A DNA stretch of 64,000 bases from an uncultured Rickettsiales bacterium. GTDB taxonomy: Bacteria > Pseudomonadota > Alphaproteobacteria > Micavibrionales > GCA-2720935. The stretch spans positions 647,589 through 711,588 of the forward strand of contig CATLOR010000001.1 of the NCBI GenBank assembly GCA_950054255.1, in the 5' to 3' direction. The translations under genes and the position numbers were made by a program. Below the pieces are notes generated by a model, which had not been told where the DNA came from, made no database searches, and was given only the letters and a program-made list of their open reading frames with translations. Shown in pieces: positions 29,949 to 39,079 of the stretch. Position 1 is the stretch's first letter, and each line of letters starts with the position of its first letter.

Positions 29949-30704
29949 ATGATGTGTCCAAAAAAAGTAAACCGTGTTAAAGCCGGTGTCATATCTTACA
30001 AAATGATGCAAAAGATCATGCTTTTGATCCTTTTGACTTTTTTAGCGCTTGCGATCTCATCTTCTGCTTTTGCAGCAAAAGGGGAGAAGACGTTGAAATT
30101 ATCAGTTCTTGTTAATCCTCAATCTCAAACTCATTTATTTGGTACAAAAGAAACCAAATCGACAGATTTATCAGCTTTTACAAAATGGACAAGCATGTTA
30201 AAGCGTTATCAAGATCAGATGACGACTGTCAAAGCAGCGACATTTCGCGGGTGGTTTAGCCGTTTTGCTTATTTGAAAGATAAGCCACTTTCTGTAAAGT
30301 TACGCCAAATTAATAATATCGTTAATTTAAATAGGTATGTACCGGATGATAGAGGCTATGGCAAAAGCGATCATTGGGCGACACCTTTGGAGTTTTTGGA
30401 AAAGCGTTACGGTGATTGCGAAGATTTTGCGATTACAAAATTCATGGCTTTAAAAGCATTAGGTGTTTCAGAAAGTAAAATGCGTATTGCAGTTGTTCAA
30501 GATACACAAAAGAATATTGCTCATGCGGTCTTAGTTGTTGTCGATCAAGGACGCTCTTATATGTTAGATAACCAGATCCAAGATGTTGTAGACACAACAC
30601 GTGTAGCGCATTACAAGCCTTATTACTCTATCTCATCAAATGCTTGGTGGCTACATAAAGATACTGGGTCTAAGACAGCGATGCTAGAGAGTGCATCACA
30701 GTAA
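29949..30704 (+). CDS. Bacterial transglutaminase-like cysteine proteinase (LapG-like, periplasmic)
   Basis: N-terminal signal/TM; catalytic-type motifs YGDCEDFAITKFMALKALG, IAHAVLVVVD and YMLDNQ. Confidence 0.85.
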   Translation: MMCPKKVNRVKAGVISYKMMQKIMLLILLTFLALAISSSAFAAKGEKTLKLSVLVNPQSQTHLFGTKETKSTDLSAFTKWTSMLKRYQDQMTTVKAATFRGWFSRFAYLKDKPLSVKLRQINNIVNLNRYVPDDRGYGKSDHWATPLEFLEKRYGDCEDFAITKFMALKALGVSESKMRIAVVQDTQKNIAHAVLVVVDQGRSYMLDNQIQDVVDTTRVAHYKPYYSISSNAWWLHKDTGSKTAMLESASQ

Positions 30705-30726
30705 ACGGTTATAAAAGAATTATAAA

Positions 30727-30760
30727 AAACACCCCTATGATGAGGACCATAGGGGTGTTT
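30727..30760. terminator. Bidirectional terminator hairpin
   Basis: aaacacccctatgatgaggaccataggggtgttt between convergent genes. Confidence 0.8.
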
Positions 30761-30782
30761 CTTTGCTTCAGAGTTAAAACTA

Positions 30783-31901
30783 TTAGCCAAGATTCAATGC
30801 ATTTGAAACTCTTTTTCCATTGAAACTAACATCAACAGAAGAAGGTGTGTCTGCGTTCTCTAAATTGGCGAAATTATTATACTGATCTGTTAAGACTGCA
30901 GCATCAGATGAAATCGACTTTGTCATGATCGCACTAGGTTGCTTACACGTAATAATACCATGAACTTGCGTTCTTGAAATATAACGGTTCACATAAGGGA
31001 TACGAATACTCCATGAATAGCCTTTCATAGAACATACAGCGGTTCCTTGAACGGATTTAAATTGCTCATCTTCAGGATCGATGACAATTGGAAAGAGCCA
31101 AGATTTGTTGATTTCGAATTCTCTTTGCGTTTTTGAGTTACAGCCACGCTTGTGATCTTCTGCGTTATCAATTGCATCTTGTAGACGTACAAGGTTTTCA
31201 CGATCGTTTACATTCAAGCTTTCAACACCTCTTAAGATACAGCCAGAGAAACGGTATGTTTCACCAGGTTCTACTTCGATTTTTGTATCGCTACTTCCTG
31301 TGTAGACAACAATATTTTCAGTCGTTGTCGCGTACCATGCAACAGGTACGGCATAAAATGCGATTGCTGCGCCACCAACCCATTTCGCCCAAGTTTGAGG
31401 CACAGGCAAGCCAAATTTCTTTTCAACTTTACCATTCGCATCATGTTGGAATACAACATTGCTAAAAATACCAGAAGCAACACCAGCTGTTTGACCAACG
31501 ATCGGTGCTCCTTTTTTGACGACTTGTGGTAAAACTGTTGAAGCTACTTTAGCAAGACCTGTTAAAGCCCACACAGCTGTTGATCCAGCTGTATAAATCA
31601 ATTTCCCAACCACAGAACCAAAATCAGCATTCTTGTTGAATGTTGCACTTGCGGAAGCTGATTCTTCTGGCGCGCGGTAGCCACCAGTAGATGCTTTTGG
31701 TTGCTCTTCTGCCACTTCTTCTTCGTCTTGATCGAGTGTGTCGGCATCGTCATCAGCGCTTTCATTTTGTTTCGCTAAAATATCTTGTAACGCTTCAATC
31801 ACTTCTTCAGCGGTATAATCGCTATTTTCAATAACTTGAGGATCACCATCACTATCAATATAGTCTTGAGCGATCTCATCTAGTGTTTTTTTCTTAGCCA
31901 T
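30783..31901 (-). CDS. Membrane-anchored protein of unknown function (third gene of the ClpB-like operon)
   Basis: 372 aa: acidic N-terminal region, hydrophobic segments (about residues 95-140 and WVGGAAIAFYAVPVAWYA), then a C-terminal domain with four cysteines. Confidence 0.75.
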   Translation of the reverse strand: MAKKKTLDEIAQDYIDSDGDPQVIENSDYTAEEVIEALQDILAKQNESADDDADTLDQDEEEVAEEQPKASTGGYRAPEESASASATFNKNADFGSVVGKLIYTAGSTAVWALTGLAKVASTVLPQVVKKGAPIVGQTAGVASGIFSNVVFQHDANGKVEKKFGLPVPQTWAKWVGGAAIAFYAVPVAWYATTTENIVVYTGSSDTKIEVEPGETYRFSGCILRGVESLNVNDRENLVRLQDAIDNAEDHKRGCNSKTQREFEINKSWLFPIVIDPEDEQFKSVQGTAVCSMKGYSWSIRIPYVNRYISRTQVHGIITCKQPSAIMTKSISSDAAVLTDQYNNFANLENADTPSSVDVSFNGKRVSNALNLG

Positions 31902-31928
31902 TTTCTTTCTCCTTTTAAAATCGGTATC

Positions 31929-34043
31929 TTATAATTGTGCAGCTTTTGGTGCCGGGATTTTTGGTTTTGATCCCTGTGTGTTGGCAACCGTTACGCTTGG
32001 TTCGTCATTCTTTTTCTCAATCACTTCTACTTCACCAGATTGTTGGTTGAAAACAACATGAAGTTTAAGTGTTTCTGGTGTTTCATTTGTGTCTAATGTT
32101 GATAATTGATGTTCGATCAGTTTTACAGCGACACATTCTTCTAATTTGTCGGTAACAAATAATTTTGCCACACGCACACCATTCTCTTTATTATATTTTG
32201 CATCAACGATTTCTTTGATCGTGTCTGCATCTATTGTGAGCTCAACACCTTCTTGTTCTAACTCTTTTTTCGTTTTTCGATAATTCATCTCGATAATTTT
32301 GTACATAATCTCATTATCTAGATGATTAAAGAAAATAACATCAGTAAAACGGTTTAAGAATTCTGGTTTAAAGGGGCTGTTTTTTGCTCTCATCTTGTTT
32401 TTGATGATCTCACAGCTTTCTTCAAAGCTTTGTCCTTCTACGTCAAACTCTTTAGCGCCGAAATTTGATGTCATAATAACAGTTGTATCGGTAAAATCAA
32501 CAGTCTTTCCTTTGTTATCTGTCAAGCACCCTTTATCAAGGACGGCAAGCAAAACATCAAAAACTTTAGCATGTGCTTTTTCTAATTCATCAAAAAGAAC
32601 AACACTATTTGGTTTTTGGCGGACTTCATTTGTTAATTTACCGCCTTCTTCATAACCAACAAGCCCAGGATCGGCACCGGTCATTTTCTTAGAGGCGCTT
32701 TCTGAATCATATTCACCCATATCGAGTGTTACTAAATCGCCGACAAGATCAGCTAAAGCGAGCGTAAGTTCAGTTTTACCAACACCAGAAGGTCCAATGA
32801 ATAAATAAGAGGCCACTGGTTTTGTGCGTTTCTTTTTCTTCAGGATTTGTGCTTTCTTATAGGAAGCAGCAATCTTTGAGACAGCATGAGATTGACCCAT
32901 AACACGCCCTTCTAAGATATCTTCTGCATTTCTAATTCTTTCAAGCTCCTCCTTATCAGAGCGCGATACTTTTAATCCTGTAATTGTCGTGAAAACCTCT
33001 TGGACATTGTCCACAGTTAAAGAAATGACACCGTCTTTTTTAGCCTTTTCTTGGAATTCATCTTTGTATTCAGTCTTGTTTTGTGAAACTAATTCCCTTA
33101 ATTTTCTAAGTGTTGCTCGGATGGTATCAGGGGTTTCACCGTTTTTACGTTTATTAGAATCTCTCAGTTTTTCTTCTTGTGTGGAGATCAAGGTTTCAAG
33201 CTCTTGTGATTTTTCATCATATTCCGTCACAATTTCTTGTGATTCTTGTGGGGTTTGTTGTGCGTAAAGCGTACTTAAAATCATATCCCTGATACGAAGT
33301 GAGCGTTCTGGTTGTGCCAGATGTGTATATGTATTGGCTTCATATTTATGAGTGAGGCGACTGATTTCTTCATCAGCTTCATCAGTGATTTCAATTAAGC
33401 CATGATATGCCGCTTCATAGCGTGCGCGCGTTTCTGCTAGAACGTTAAGCGTTGTTTCTTTATCCGCTTCTTCATGAGTAATATGAGTGAAGATACGTTC
33501 AAAATTAGGAATGCTTTTCTTTAAAGATTCTAATTCTTTTGGGTCTTGGTCATTCCCCATAGCAATCATTTGGAAAGAGCTTGTACGCAAGCCAACCGCT
33601 AGGCGGTTTGCAATATGAGCCATTTGATTATTATATAAATTCGTCATTAAAACGGCAATGTCTTCAACTACAAGAATTGAGTCAGACTCATTTTCTGCTT
33701 TTTCTAGAACGATATTTAACTCTTCTTCAATTTTGGTCTTATCAGCTTTTTTAAAGAGTTCTTTAGCACTAATAAAAATAAAGTCTTTGCTTTTTAATGT
33801 TGCAGGGACTGTAAAATCAGTTGATAAAGCATCTGTTTTAGAGCTTTGTGCAATGGCTGCTACGAGCGCTGATTTACCGCTTCCTTTGCGTCCAGTTAGG
33901 AAAATACTGTTGGCGTTTTGTTGCCCTAACGCGCTGATGATTTGAGAAGCTTGTGCGGTAAAGCCATGTAATTTGTTGAAATGGCGATCATATTTATCCA
34001 AATAAGTTTTTACAGATGTGGAAGCTGTTGATTGCGGTGTCAT
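31929..34043 (-). CDS. ClpB/ClpA-like double AAA+ protein lacking a Clp N-domain
   Basis: First AAA: SIFLTGRKGSGKSALVAAIA. Second AAA: YLFIGPSGVGKTELTLALADLV, GADPGLVGYEEGGKLTNEVRQKPNSVVLFDELEKAH, TTVIMTSNFGAKEF, FLNRFTDVIFF. Confidence 0.85.
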   Translation of the reverse strand: MTPQSTASTSVKTYLDKYDRHFNKLHGFTAQASQIISALGQQNANSIFLTGRKGSGKSALVAAIAQSSKTDALSTDFTVPATLKSKDFIFISAKELFKKADKTKIEEELNIVLEKAENESDSILVVEDIAVLMTNLYNNQMAHIANRLAVGLRTSSFQMIAMGNDQDPKELESLKKSIPNFERIFTHITHEEADKETTLNVLAETRARYEAAYHGLIEITDEADEEISRLTHKYEANTYTHLAQPERSLRIRDMILSTLYAQQTPQESQEIVTEYDEKSQELETLISTQEEKLRDSNKRKNGETPDTIRATLRKLRELVSQNKTEYKDEFQEKAKKDGVISLTVDNVQEVFTTITGLKVSRSDKEELERIRNAEDILEGRVMGQSHAVSKIAASYKKAQILKKKKRTKPVASYLFIGPSGVGKTELTLALADLVGDLVTLDMGEYDSESASKKMTGADPGLVGYEEGGKLTNEVRQKPNSVVLFDELEKAHAKVFDVLLAVLDKGCLTDNKGKTVDFTDTTVIMTSNFGAKEFDVEGQSFEESCEIIKNKMRAKNSPFKPEFLNRFTDVIFFNHLDNEIMYKIIEMNYRKTKKELEQEGVELTIDADTIKEIVDAKYNKENGVRVAKLFVTDKLEECVAVKLIEHQLSTLDTNETPETLKLHVVFNQQSGEVEVIEKKNDEPSVTVANTQGSKPKIPAPKAAQL

Positions 34044-34089
34044 TCTTGTGTCCTCATTCTTTATTTCTATATCCCTGTTTTAAAGAAAG

Positions 34090-34134
34090 AGGCGATAACA
34101 GTTTTAAGTTCTGAAGCAAAAAATGCTATCGCCT
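34090..34134. repeat. Inverted repeat in the intergenic region between the coiled-coil and ClpB-like genes
   Basis: Arms aggcgata (34090-34097) and tatcgcct (34127-34134). Confidence 0.7.
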
Positions 34135-34157
34135 ATATCTCTCTTTATAATCTTGTG

Positions 34158-36011
34158 TTAAGCAGGCTTAACTTTTGGTGCTTTTGGCTTTGATGGCGTA
34201 GCTGGTGTTGCTTCTTTAGGAGCATCACTTACTTCTTCATCACTCTCGTCACCTTTGTAACCAAAAGCGATCTGAGCATCTTTAGCCAACCCATGAGCGC
34301 TTTCTCTAACACCTTTTTGAAGTGTTTTCTTAACGCCACCAATTTGCTTATCAAGTTTTGCGAATTCTTGTAACGCTTCACGTTGATTTTCAATCGCTTC
34401 AATCGCAGCTTGATATTGTTGTGTTTGTTGTAATTCTAATAAGATTTCACCCTTTAATGCGTCTTCCATATCTTCTTTGTTCATATCTTTTACTTGTTTC
34501 GTATGAGCAAGAAGGGACATCATTTCAGCAGCTAGTGCTTTTGAACTTAAGCGACTTACTAGGAAACGAACACCTTGGTCGATTGTTGTTGTTACATCAT
34601 GTTGCATACTCATTAAGCGTTGGTTCTCACGGTTAACAGATGTACGGTGTTGTTGGATCATTGTGTGCATTTCAACAACGGCACGGAAATGGTTAGTAAA
34701 CATTTCTTGTAAGATCTCAATATGTGCCAAATGTGCATTATAAACATTGCGTGCTTCTTCGTTACGAATTTCTGCAATACCTTGTAAAACATTATCATTA
34801 GCAGCATCGGCACCATTTGGATCAATGTGTAAAGCATCTACTTTTTCCTTAATAAAGTCAGGTAATTCATTCAATGTACCTACTATGATTTCAACATATT
34901 CCATCATCATCTCATTTGATTCATGCATTAATTTTGCTTCTTCTAAGAGATGTGAGTTGCTATCACAAATGCGATCGTAACGCTTTTGAATGGAACCTGA
35001 AATCTCACGGCCTTTTGTTCTGATTGATGCAAGTTCTTCTTCATAGTCACCATCATTCTCAAGTAGGCTACGAATATGACGCATTTGGTTATATTCTTTC
35101 ATGAAAGATTCATAAACAGATTGTTGTTCAGCAAGCTCAGAACGTAGAGATGTTTCTTTCGTTGCTGTGGTTTTTAGTTCCGTTTTTGCTTTTAAAAGCT
35201 CTGATTCAAGGCTTGTGACACGTGATTGTGCAGCTTGAATTGCTGATTGACGTTTTAGCCATTTACCTTGCTGCGTAGCTAACTCATTCTTAGCAAGTTG
35301 TAATTCACCAGTAACAACAACTTCACCATCTTCTGATACGCCTTCAATGCGTTCAATTTTATCTTTTAACTCACTGACTTTAGATGATGTTTTGCTAATG
35401 TCTTTTTTGATTTTACCGAGCGTTTCATCATGCTTTCTCTTAGCTGCTTTTTGTGCATCTGCTGTTAAGAAGATTTCAATCATTTTAGCAACGCCGTCTT
35501 CTTGTACTCTGAAATCATCAATCACATCTAATTGATCAAGAATGCTTTGGCGCTCTGATGTAAGTTCTCTTAACGCATCATGAACATTAAGTGAATCTGT
35601 GCTTTGTTTTGCTTTCGCGGCAGCAACTTGTAGATCTGTTTGCTTGTTACTGTAAACACTAATTTTCTTTTGGAATACAGATGTAATCTTTTGTAAGACA
35701 GCAAGACTATCTTGTAAATCATCACCAGATTCTAATTGTGATTTAAGATGTTCAATTAGGTTTTGTGTACGTTCCTGTTTTGTCAGTTCTACGTCTGTAA
35801 TAATTTTGAAGACTTCAGAATCTTGGATGTTTTCTTCAAACACAAGACCTTCTGTTGGTTCAGCTTCTTCCTGAGTGGTTTGTTGACCAATACCCTGTAA
35901 AGCTTCGCTTAGACTGTTGAAGTTCGTGCGCTCTTTGCGATCTTCTTGTTGTTGTTTAACACTTTTTTGTAAGCTGTTTACGAGGTCTTGTAGTTGTTCA
36001 TTGTTTGCCAT
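34158..36011 (-). CDS. Large coiled-coil protein of unknown function (first gene of the ClpB-like operon)
   Basis: 617 aa, rich in E/K/Q heptad-like sequence, Pro/Lys/Ala-rich C-terminal tail. Confidence 0.75.
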   Translation of the reverse strand: MANNEQLQDLVNSLQKSVKQQQEDRKERTNFNSLSEALQGIGQQTTQEEAEPTEGLVFEENIQDSEVFKIITDVELTKQERTQNLIEHLKSQLESGDDLQDSLAVLQKITSVFQKKISVYSNKQTDLQVAAAKAKQSTDSLNVHDALRELTSERQSILDQLDVIDDFRVQEDGVAKMIEIFLTADAQKAAKRKHDETLGKIKKDISKTSSKVSELKDKIERIEGVSEDGEVVVTGELQLAKNELATQQGKWLKRQSAIQAAQSRVTSLESELLKAKTELKTTATKETSLRSELAEQQSVYESFMKEYNQMRHIRSLLENDGDYEEELASIRTKGREISGSIQKRYDRICDSNSHLLEEAKLMHESNEMMMEYVEIIVGTLNELPDFIKEKVDALHIDPNGADAANDNVLQGIAEIRNEEARNVYNAHLAHIEILQEMFTNHFRAVVEMHTMIQQHRTSVNRENQRLMSMQHDVTTTIDQGVRFLVSRLSSKALAAEMMSLLAHTKQVKDMNKEDMEDALKGEILLELQQTQQYQAAIEAIENQREALQEFAKLDKQIGGVKKTLQKGVRESAHGLAKDAQIAFGYKGDESDEEVSDAPKEATPATPSKPKAPKVKPA

Positions 36012-36044
36012 TATTACGTCTCCTTTGTTTTGTAAAAATAGGCG

Positions 36045-36059
36045 TTAACCTTTTATTAA
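36045..36059. promoter_or_regulatory. CtrA-like full site TTAA-N7-TTAA, proximal to the coiled-coil operon
   Basis: ttaaccttttattaa, about 34-48 bp upstream of the minus-strand start at 36011. Confidence 0.45.
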
Positions 36060-36162
36060 CTCTGATGATTGTGTTTATGTATAATTGTTTTTACGTAATA
36101 TGTCAATAGCGAAAGCAAAATGTTTTTCATATTTTTAAATTGTGGGGCGTATTGTGTGAAAA

Positions 36163-36177
36163 TTAATGACTGCTTAA
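36163..36177. promoter_or_regulatory. CtrA-like full site TTAA-N7-TTAA, proximal to divK
   Basis: ttaatgactgcttaa, about 60-74 bp upstream of the divK start. Confidence 0.45.
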
Positions 36178-36236
36178 ATAATAGCTTATATAAATACAAG
36201 AGAGAGGGTATACTCCTCTTGTGAAAGAGTAATGGA

Positions 36237-36605
36237 ATGACAAAAAAAGTATTAATTGTTGAAGATAACTTGCTGAATTTGAAATTGTTTCGAGATTTGA
36301 TCGAAGCAAATGGGTATGAAACAGCACAGACAAGTAATGGACACGAAGTGTTAGATCTGGCGCGCGCAGAAAAGCCTGACCTGATAATCATGGATATTCA
36401 ACTCCCTGAAGTGTCCGGGTTGGAAGTAACGTCATGGTTAAAAGATGATGAGGAGTTGAAACATATTCCCGTTATTGCTGTTACAGCTTTCGCTATGAAG
36501 GGTGATGAGGAGAAAATTAGAGAAGGTGGATGTGAAGATTATATCGCTAAGCCTATTTCTGTGATGGATTTCTTGGCAACAATAAAAAAGTATTTGGACC
36601 GTTAA
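36237..36605 (+). CDS. divK: Single-domain response regulator, DivK-like
   Basis: [64 protein letters not shown]; directly followed by pleD. Confidence 0.92.
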   Translation: MTKKVLIVEDNLLNLKLFRDLIEANGYETAQTSNGHEVLDLARAEKPDLIIMDIQLPEVSGLEVTSWLKDDEELKHIPVIAVTAFAMKGDEEKIREGGCEDYIAKPISVMDFLATIKKYLDR

Positions 36606-36628
36606 ATTAAAATAAGGAGCTCCTTTAT

Positions 36629-38026
36629 ATGTCCGCACGCGTTTTAGTAGTTGATGATATTTTCCCAAATGTAAAACTTTTGGAAGCAAAATTAAAAAGA
36701 GAATATTTTGATGTGATTACAGCAGGTAGTGGTCAAGAGGCTTTAGAAAAAGTAAAAACAGAAACGCCTGATATTATCTTGTTGGATGTGATGATGCCTG
36801 AGATGGATGGCTATGAAGTTTGCCGCCGTCTTAAGAGTGATCCTGAAACAGCGCATATTCCTGTTGTGATGGTGACAGCGTTAACAGAAAATGAAGATCG
36901 TGTAAAAGGCTTGGATTTAGGTGCAGATGATTTTTTAAGTAAGCCTGTGAATGATGTTGCGTTGTTTTCGCGCGTACGCTCACTTGTTCGATTGAAAATG
37001 ACAATTGATGAATGGCGTGTGAGAGAGAACACAGCGAATCAATTTGGTGTGAGTGAAAAATCAAAAGTAACAGAGATCCCACATTCTCATGGCAATATTT
37101 TACTTGTGAATGATGTTGATTTTGAAACAGACAAGATTTTAGATAGTTTAAAACAAGATGCTCATACTGTAGAGGCTGTTACAGAAGGGATGCAGGCGAT
37201 TGACTTAGTCAAAGAACGCGACTTTGATATGATCATTGTTTCTCTTAATTTGACGTCAGAAGACGGTCTACGCTTATGTTCTTATTTTAAGTCGAATGAA
37301 AAAACACGCTCAACACCGTTAATGATGATCACAGAAGAAAGTGATATTGATAAAGTCGCTCAAGGGTTAGAGATGGGAGCTCATGATTATGTGATGCGCC
37401 CTCTAGACCGGAATGAGGTAATTGCACGCGTACGAAGTCAAATTCGTCGTAAGCGTTATCAAGAACAGCTTCGCTCAAATTATGAAGAGAATTTGAATTT
37501 AGCGGTCAAAGACACACTCACAGGTTTATTTAACCGTCGTTATTTGATGACACACTTTACGCGTTTATTACAAAATGCACGTGATAATGAAAAAGATTTA
37601 TGCGTTTTGATGTTTGATTTGGATAAGTTTAAATCGGTCAATGATACTTATGGGCATAATGTGGGAGATGAAGTTTTAAAAACTTTTGCAGACCGCGTAT
37701 CAGATAAGGTGAGAAGTTTTGATTTATTTGCACGTATGGGCGGTGAAGAATTTATTGCGATCTTGCCGAATATTACACAAGAGCTAGCTATTCAAATTGC
37801 AGATCGTTTGCGTTATGAAGTCGAAAAAGATTTATTCCCAGTCTCAACAGAGGAGGGATTGTTAAAAGTCACAACATCTATTGGGGCTGCGATTATCAAA
37901 GCAGGTGATGCGAGTGTTGAAGAGGCTCTAAAGCGCGCGGATGATGCTTTGTATAAAGCCAAAGAAACAGGCCGTAATGTCGTTGTCTTTGACCAAATTG
38001 GTGTTATTCCAGCACAATCTTCTTGA
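36629..38026 (+). CDS. pleD: PleD-type diguanylate cyclase (REC-REC-GGDEF)
   Basis: MSARVLVVDDIFPNVKLLEAKLKREYFDV...DIILLDVMMPEMDGYE; DTLTGLFNRRYL; ARMGGEEFIAILP; upstream RSFD (RxxD I-site). Confidence 0.95.
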   Translation: MSARVLVVDDIFPNVKLLEAKLKREYFDVITAGSGQEALEKVKTETPDIILLDVMMPEMDGYEVCRRLKSDPETAHIPVVMVTALTENEDRVKGLDLGADDFLSKPVNDVALFSRVRSLVRLKMTIDEWRVRENTANQFGVSEKSKVTEIPHSHGNILLVNDVDFETDKILDSLKQDAHTVEAVTEGMQAIDLVKERDFDMIIVSLNLTSEDGLRLCSYFKSNEKTRSTPLMMITEESDIDKVAQGLEMGAHDYVMRPLDRNEVIARVRSQIRRKRYQEQLRSNYEENLNLAVKDTLTGLFNRRYLMTHFTRLLQNARDNEKDLCVLMFDLDKFKSVNDTYGHNVGDEVLKTFADRVSDKVRSFDLFARMGGEEFIAILPNITQELAIQIADRLRYEVEKDLFPVSTEEGLLKVTTSIGAAIIKAGDASVEEALKRADDALYKAKETGRNVVVFDQIGVIPAQSS

Positions 38027-38080
38027 CTTTTATTTACCATATGCATTATATATGCGTGTCTTAATAAGAAGAAATAATAA

Positions 38081-38950
38081 ATGGCACAAACACATCAACA
38101 AAAATATATATATGTATATAGTGAGCGAGGATCAAATTACTTGCCTGTTTTTTATCGCTTGAAAGAAAGTTTTCAAGGACAAGATGTTTGTGTCAAAACA
38201 GTATCAAAAAAAGACTTACTTGATCTTCAAAAATTCAACTCAGACCACGTAGTGGCTTTTTTCTTACCAGGAGCGGCGCAAAATGGTGAATATGACGTGC
38301 GTCTAGGGCGTGATGGCTTTGATGCAATCCGTAATTATGTTCGCGGTGGCGGGCATTTTATAGGTATTTGCGCTGGTGCTTATTATGCAAGTAGTAAGCT
38401 TGAATGGAGCCATGAACATAAACCTCATAAGCAAACAAAAACGCCTTCTTTAAGGTTTTTTAATGGTTTAGCGCGCGGGCCTATTTCATCGATTACACCA
38501 CATGATGACTGGCATAGAATGCGCGCTATTCATGTGCGTTCTGATGATCCTGTTTTAGGGCGTTTTAAATCAATTTATTGGGGTGGACCAGAATTTATTT
38601 CTTATGATCACTATAAAAATTTTGATGTCTTGGTGTCTTTTAATGAAGGGCGTTTAAAATCGCCTTGCGTTATAAGAAAGCAAGAAGGCGCTGGGACAGT
38701 GACATTATCTTCGATCCATCCTGAATTAACACCTACAATTTTAAGGAAATTAACACCAAGAAATCACGCTATTCATGGCACTGTTTTGAAAGTTATTCGT
38801 GAAACACATGCCTCAGATACCCAAAGATCGTATCTTTGGTCGAAAATTGTGAGCCCTGTCTATGACGCTTTAAATCGAGAACAGTCATCAGTTCCTAAAG
38901 ATTCTCGTAAAACAGGCTTGTCCTTTTCACCTAAAAAAGGTATTCAATAA
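38081..38950 (+). CDS. BPL_N-like (biotin protein ligase N-terminal/glutamine-amidotransferase-like) protein
   Basis: VVAFFLPGAAQNGEYDVRLGRDGFDAIRNYVRGGGHFIGICAGAYYAS. Confidence 0.78.
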   Translation: MAQTHQQKYIYVYSERGSNYLPVFYRLKESFQGQDVCVKTVSKKDLLDLQKFNSDHVVAFFLPGAAQNGEYDVRLGRDGFDAIRNYVRGGGHFIGICAGAYYASSKLEWSHEHKPHKQTKTPSLRFFNGLARGPISSITPHDDWHRMRAIHVRSDDPVLGRFKSIYWGGPEFISYDHYKNFDVLVSFNEGRLKSPCVIRKQEGAGTVTLSSIHPELTPTILRKLTPRNHAIHGTVLKVIRETHASDTQRSYLWSKIVSPVYDALNREQSSVPKDSRKTGLSFSPKKGIQ

Positions 38951-38961
38951 AGTCATTGGAT

Positions 38962-39049
38962 AGAGAGGTGGCCGAGTGGTTTAAGGCGCACGCCTGGAAC
39001 GCGTGTTGAGTGCAAGCTCTCGAGGGTTCGAATCCCTTCCTCTCTGCCA
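38962..39049 (+). tRNA. tRNA-Ser (anticodon GGA), CCA encoded
   Basis: Acceptor agagagg/cctctct, D-loop ggccgagtggtttaaggc, anticodon arm cacgc-ctGGAac-gcgtg, long variable arm, T-arm gagggttcgaatccctt, terminal G+CCA. Confidence 0.97.
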
Positions 39050-39079
39050 GTTTAATTCTTACGGATTCAATGAAACGTC

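Noticed and set aside
30783-36011. Type VI secretion system (because of the ClpV-like ATPase)
   Set aside because: No TssB/TssC sheath, Hcp, VgrG, TssJLM or baseplate homologs were seen in the window.
36056-36391. 111-aa minus-strand ORF in the ORF track
   Set aside because: Overlaps the divK coding start and both regulatory sites; composition does not look coding; antisense to a well-supported gene.
38962-39049. tRNA-Ser as an attachment site for an integrated element
   Set aside because: No integrase, no second copy of the tRNA 3' end noticed, and flanking genes are ordinary metabolic genes.
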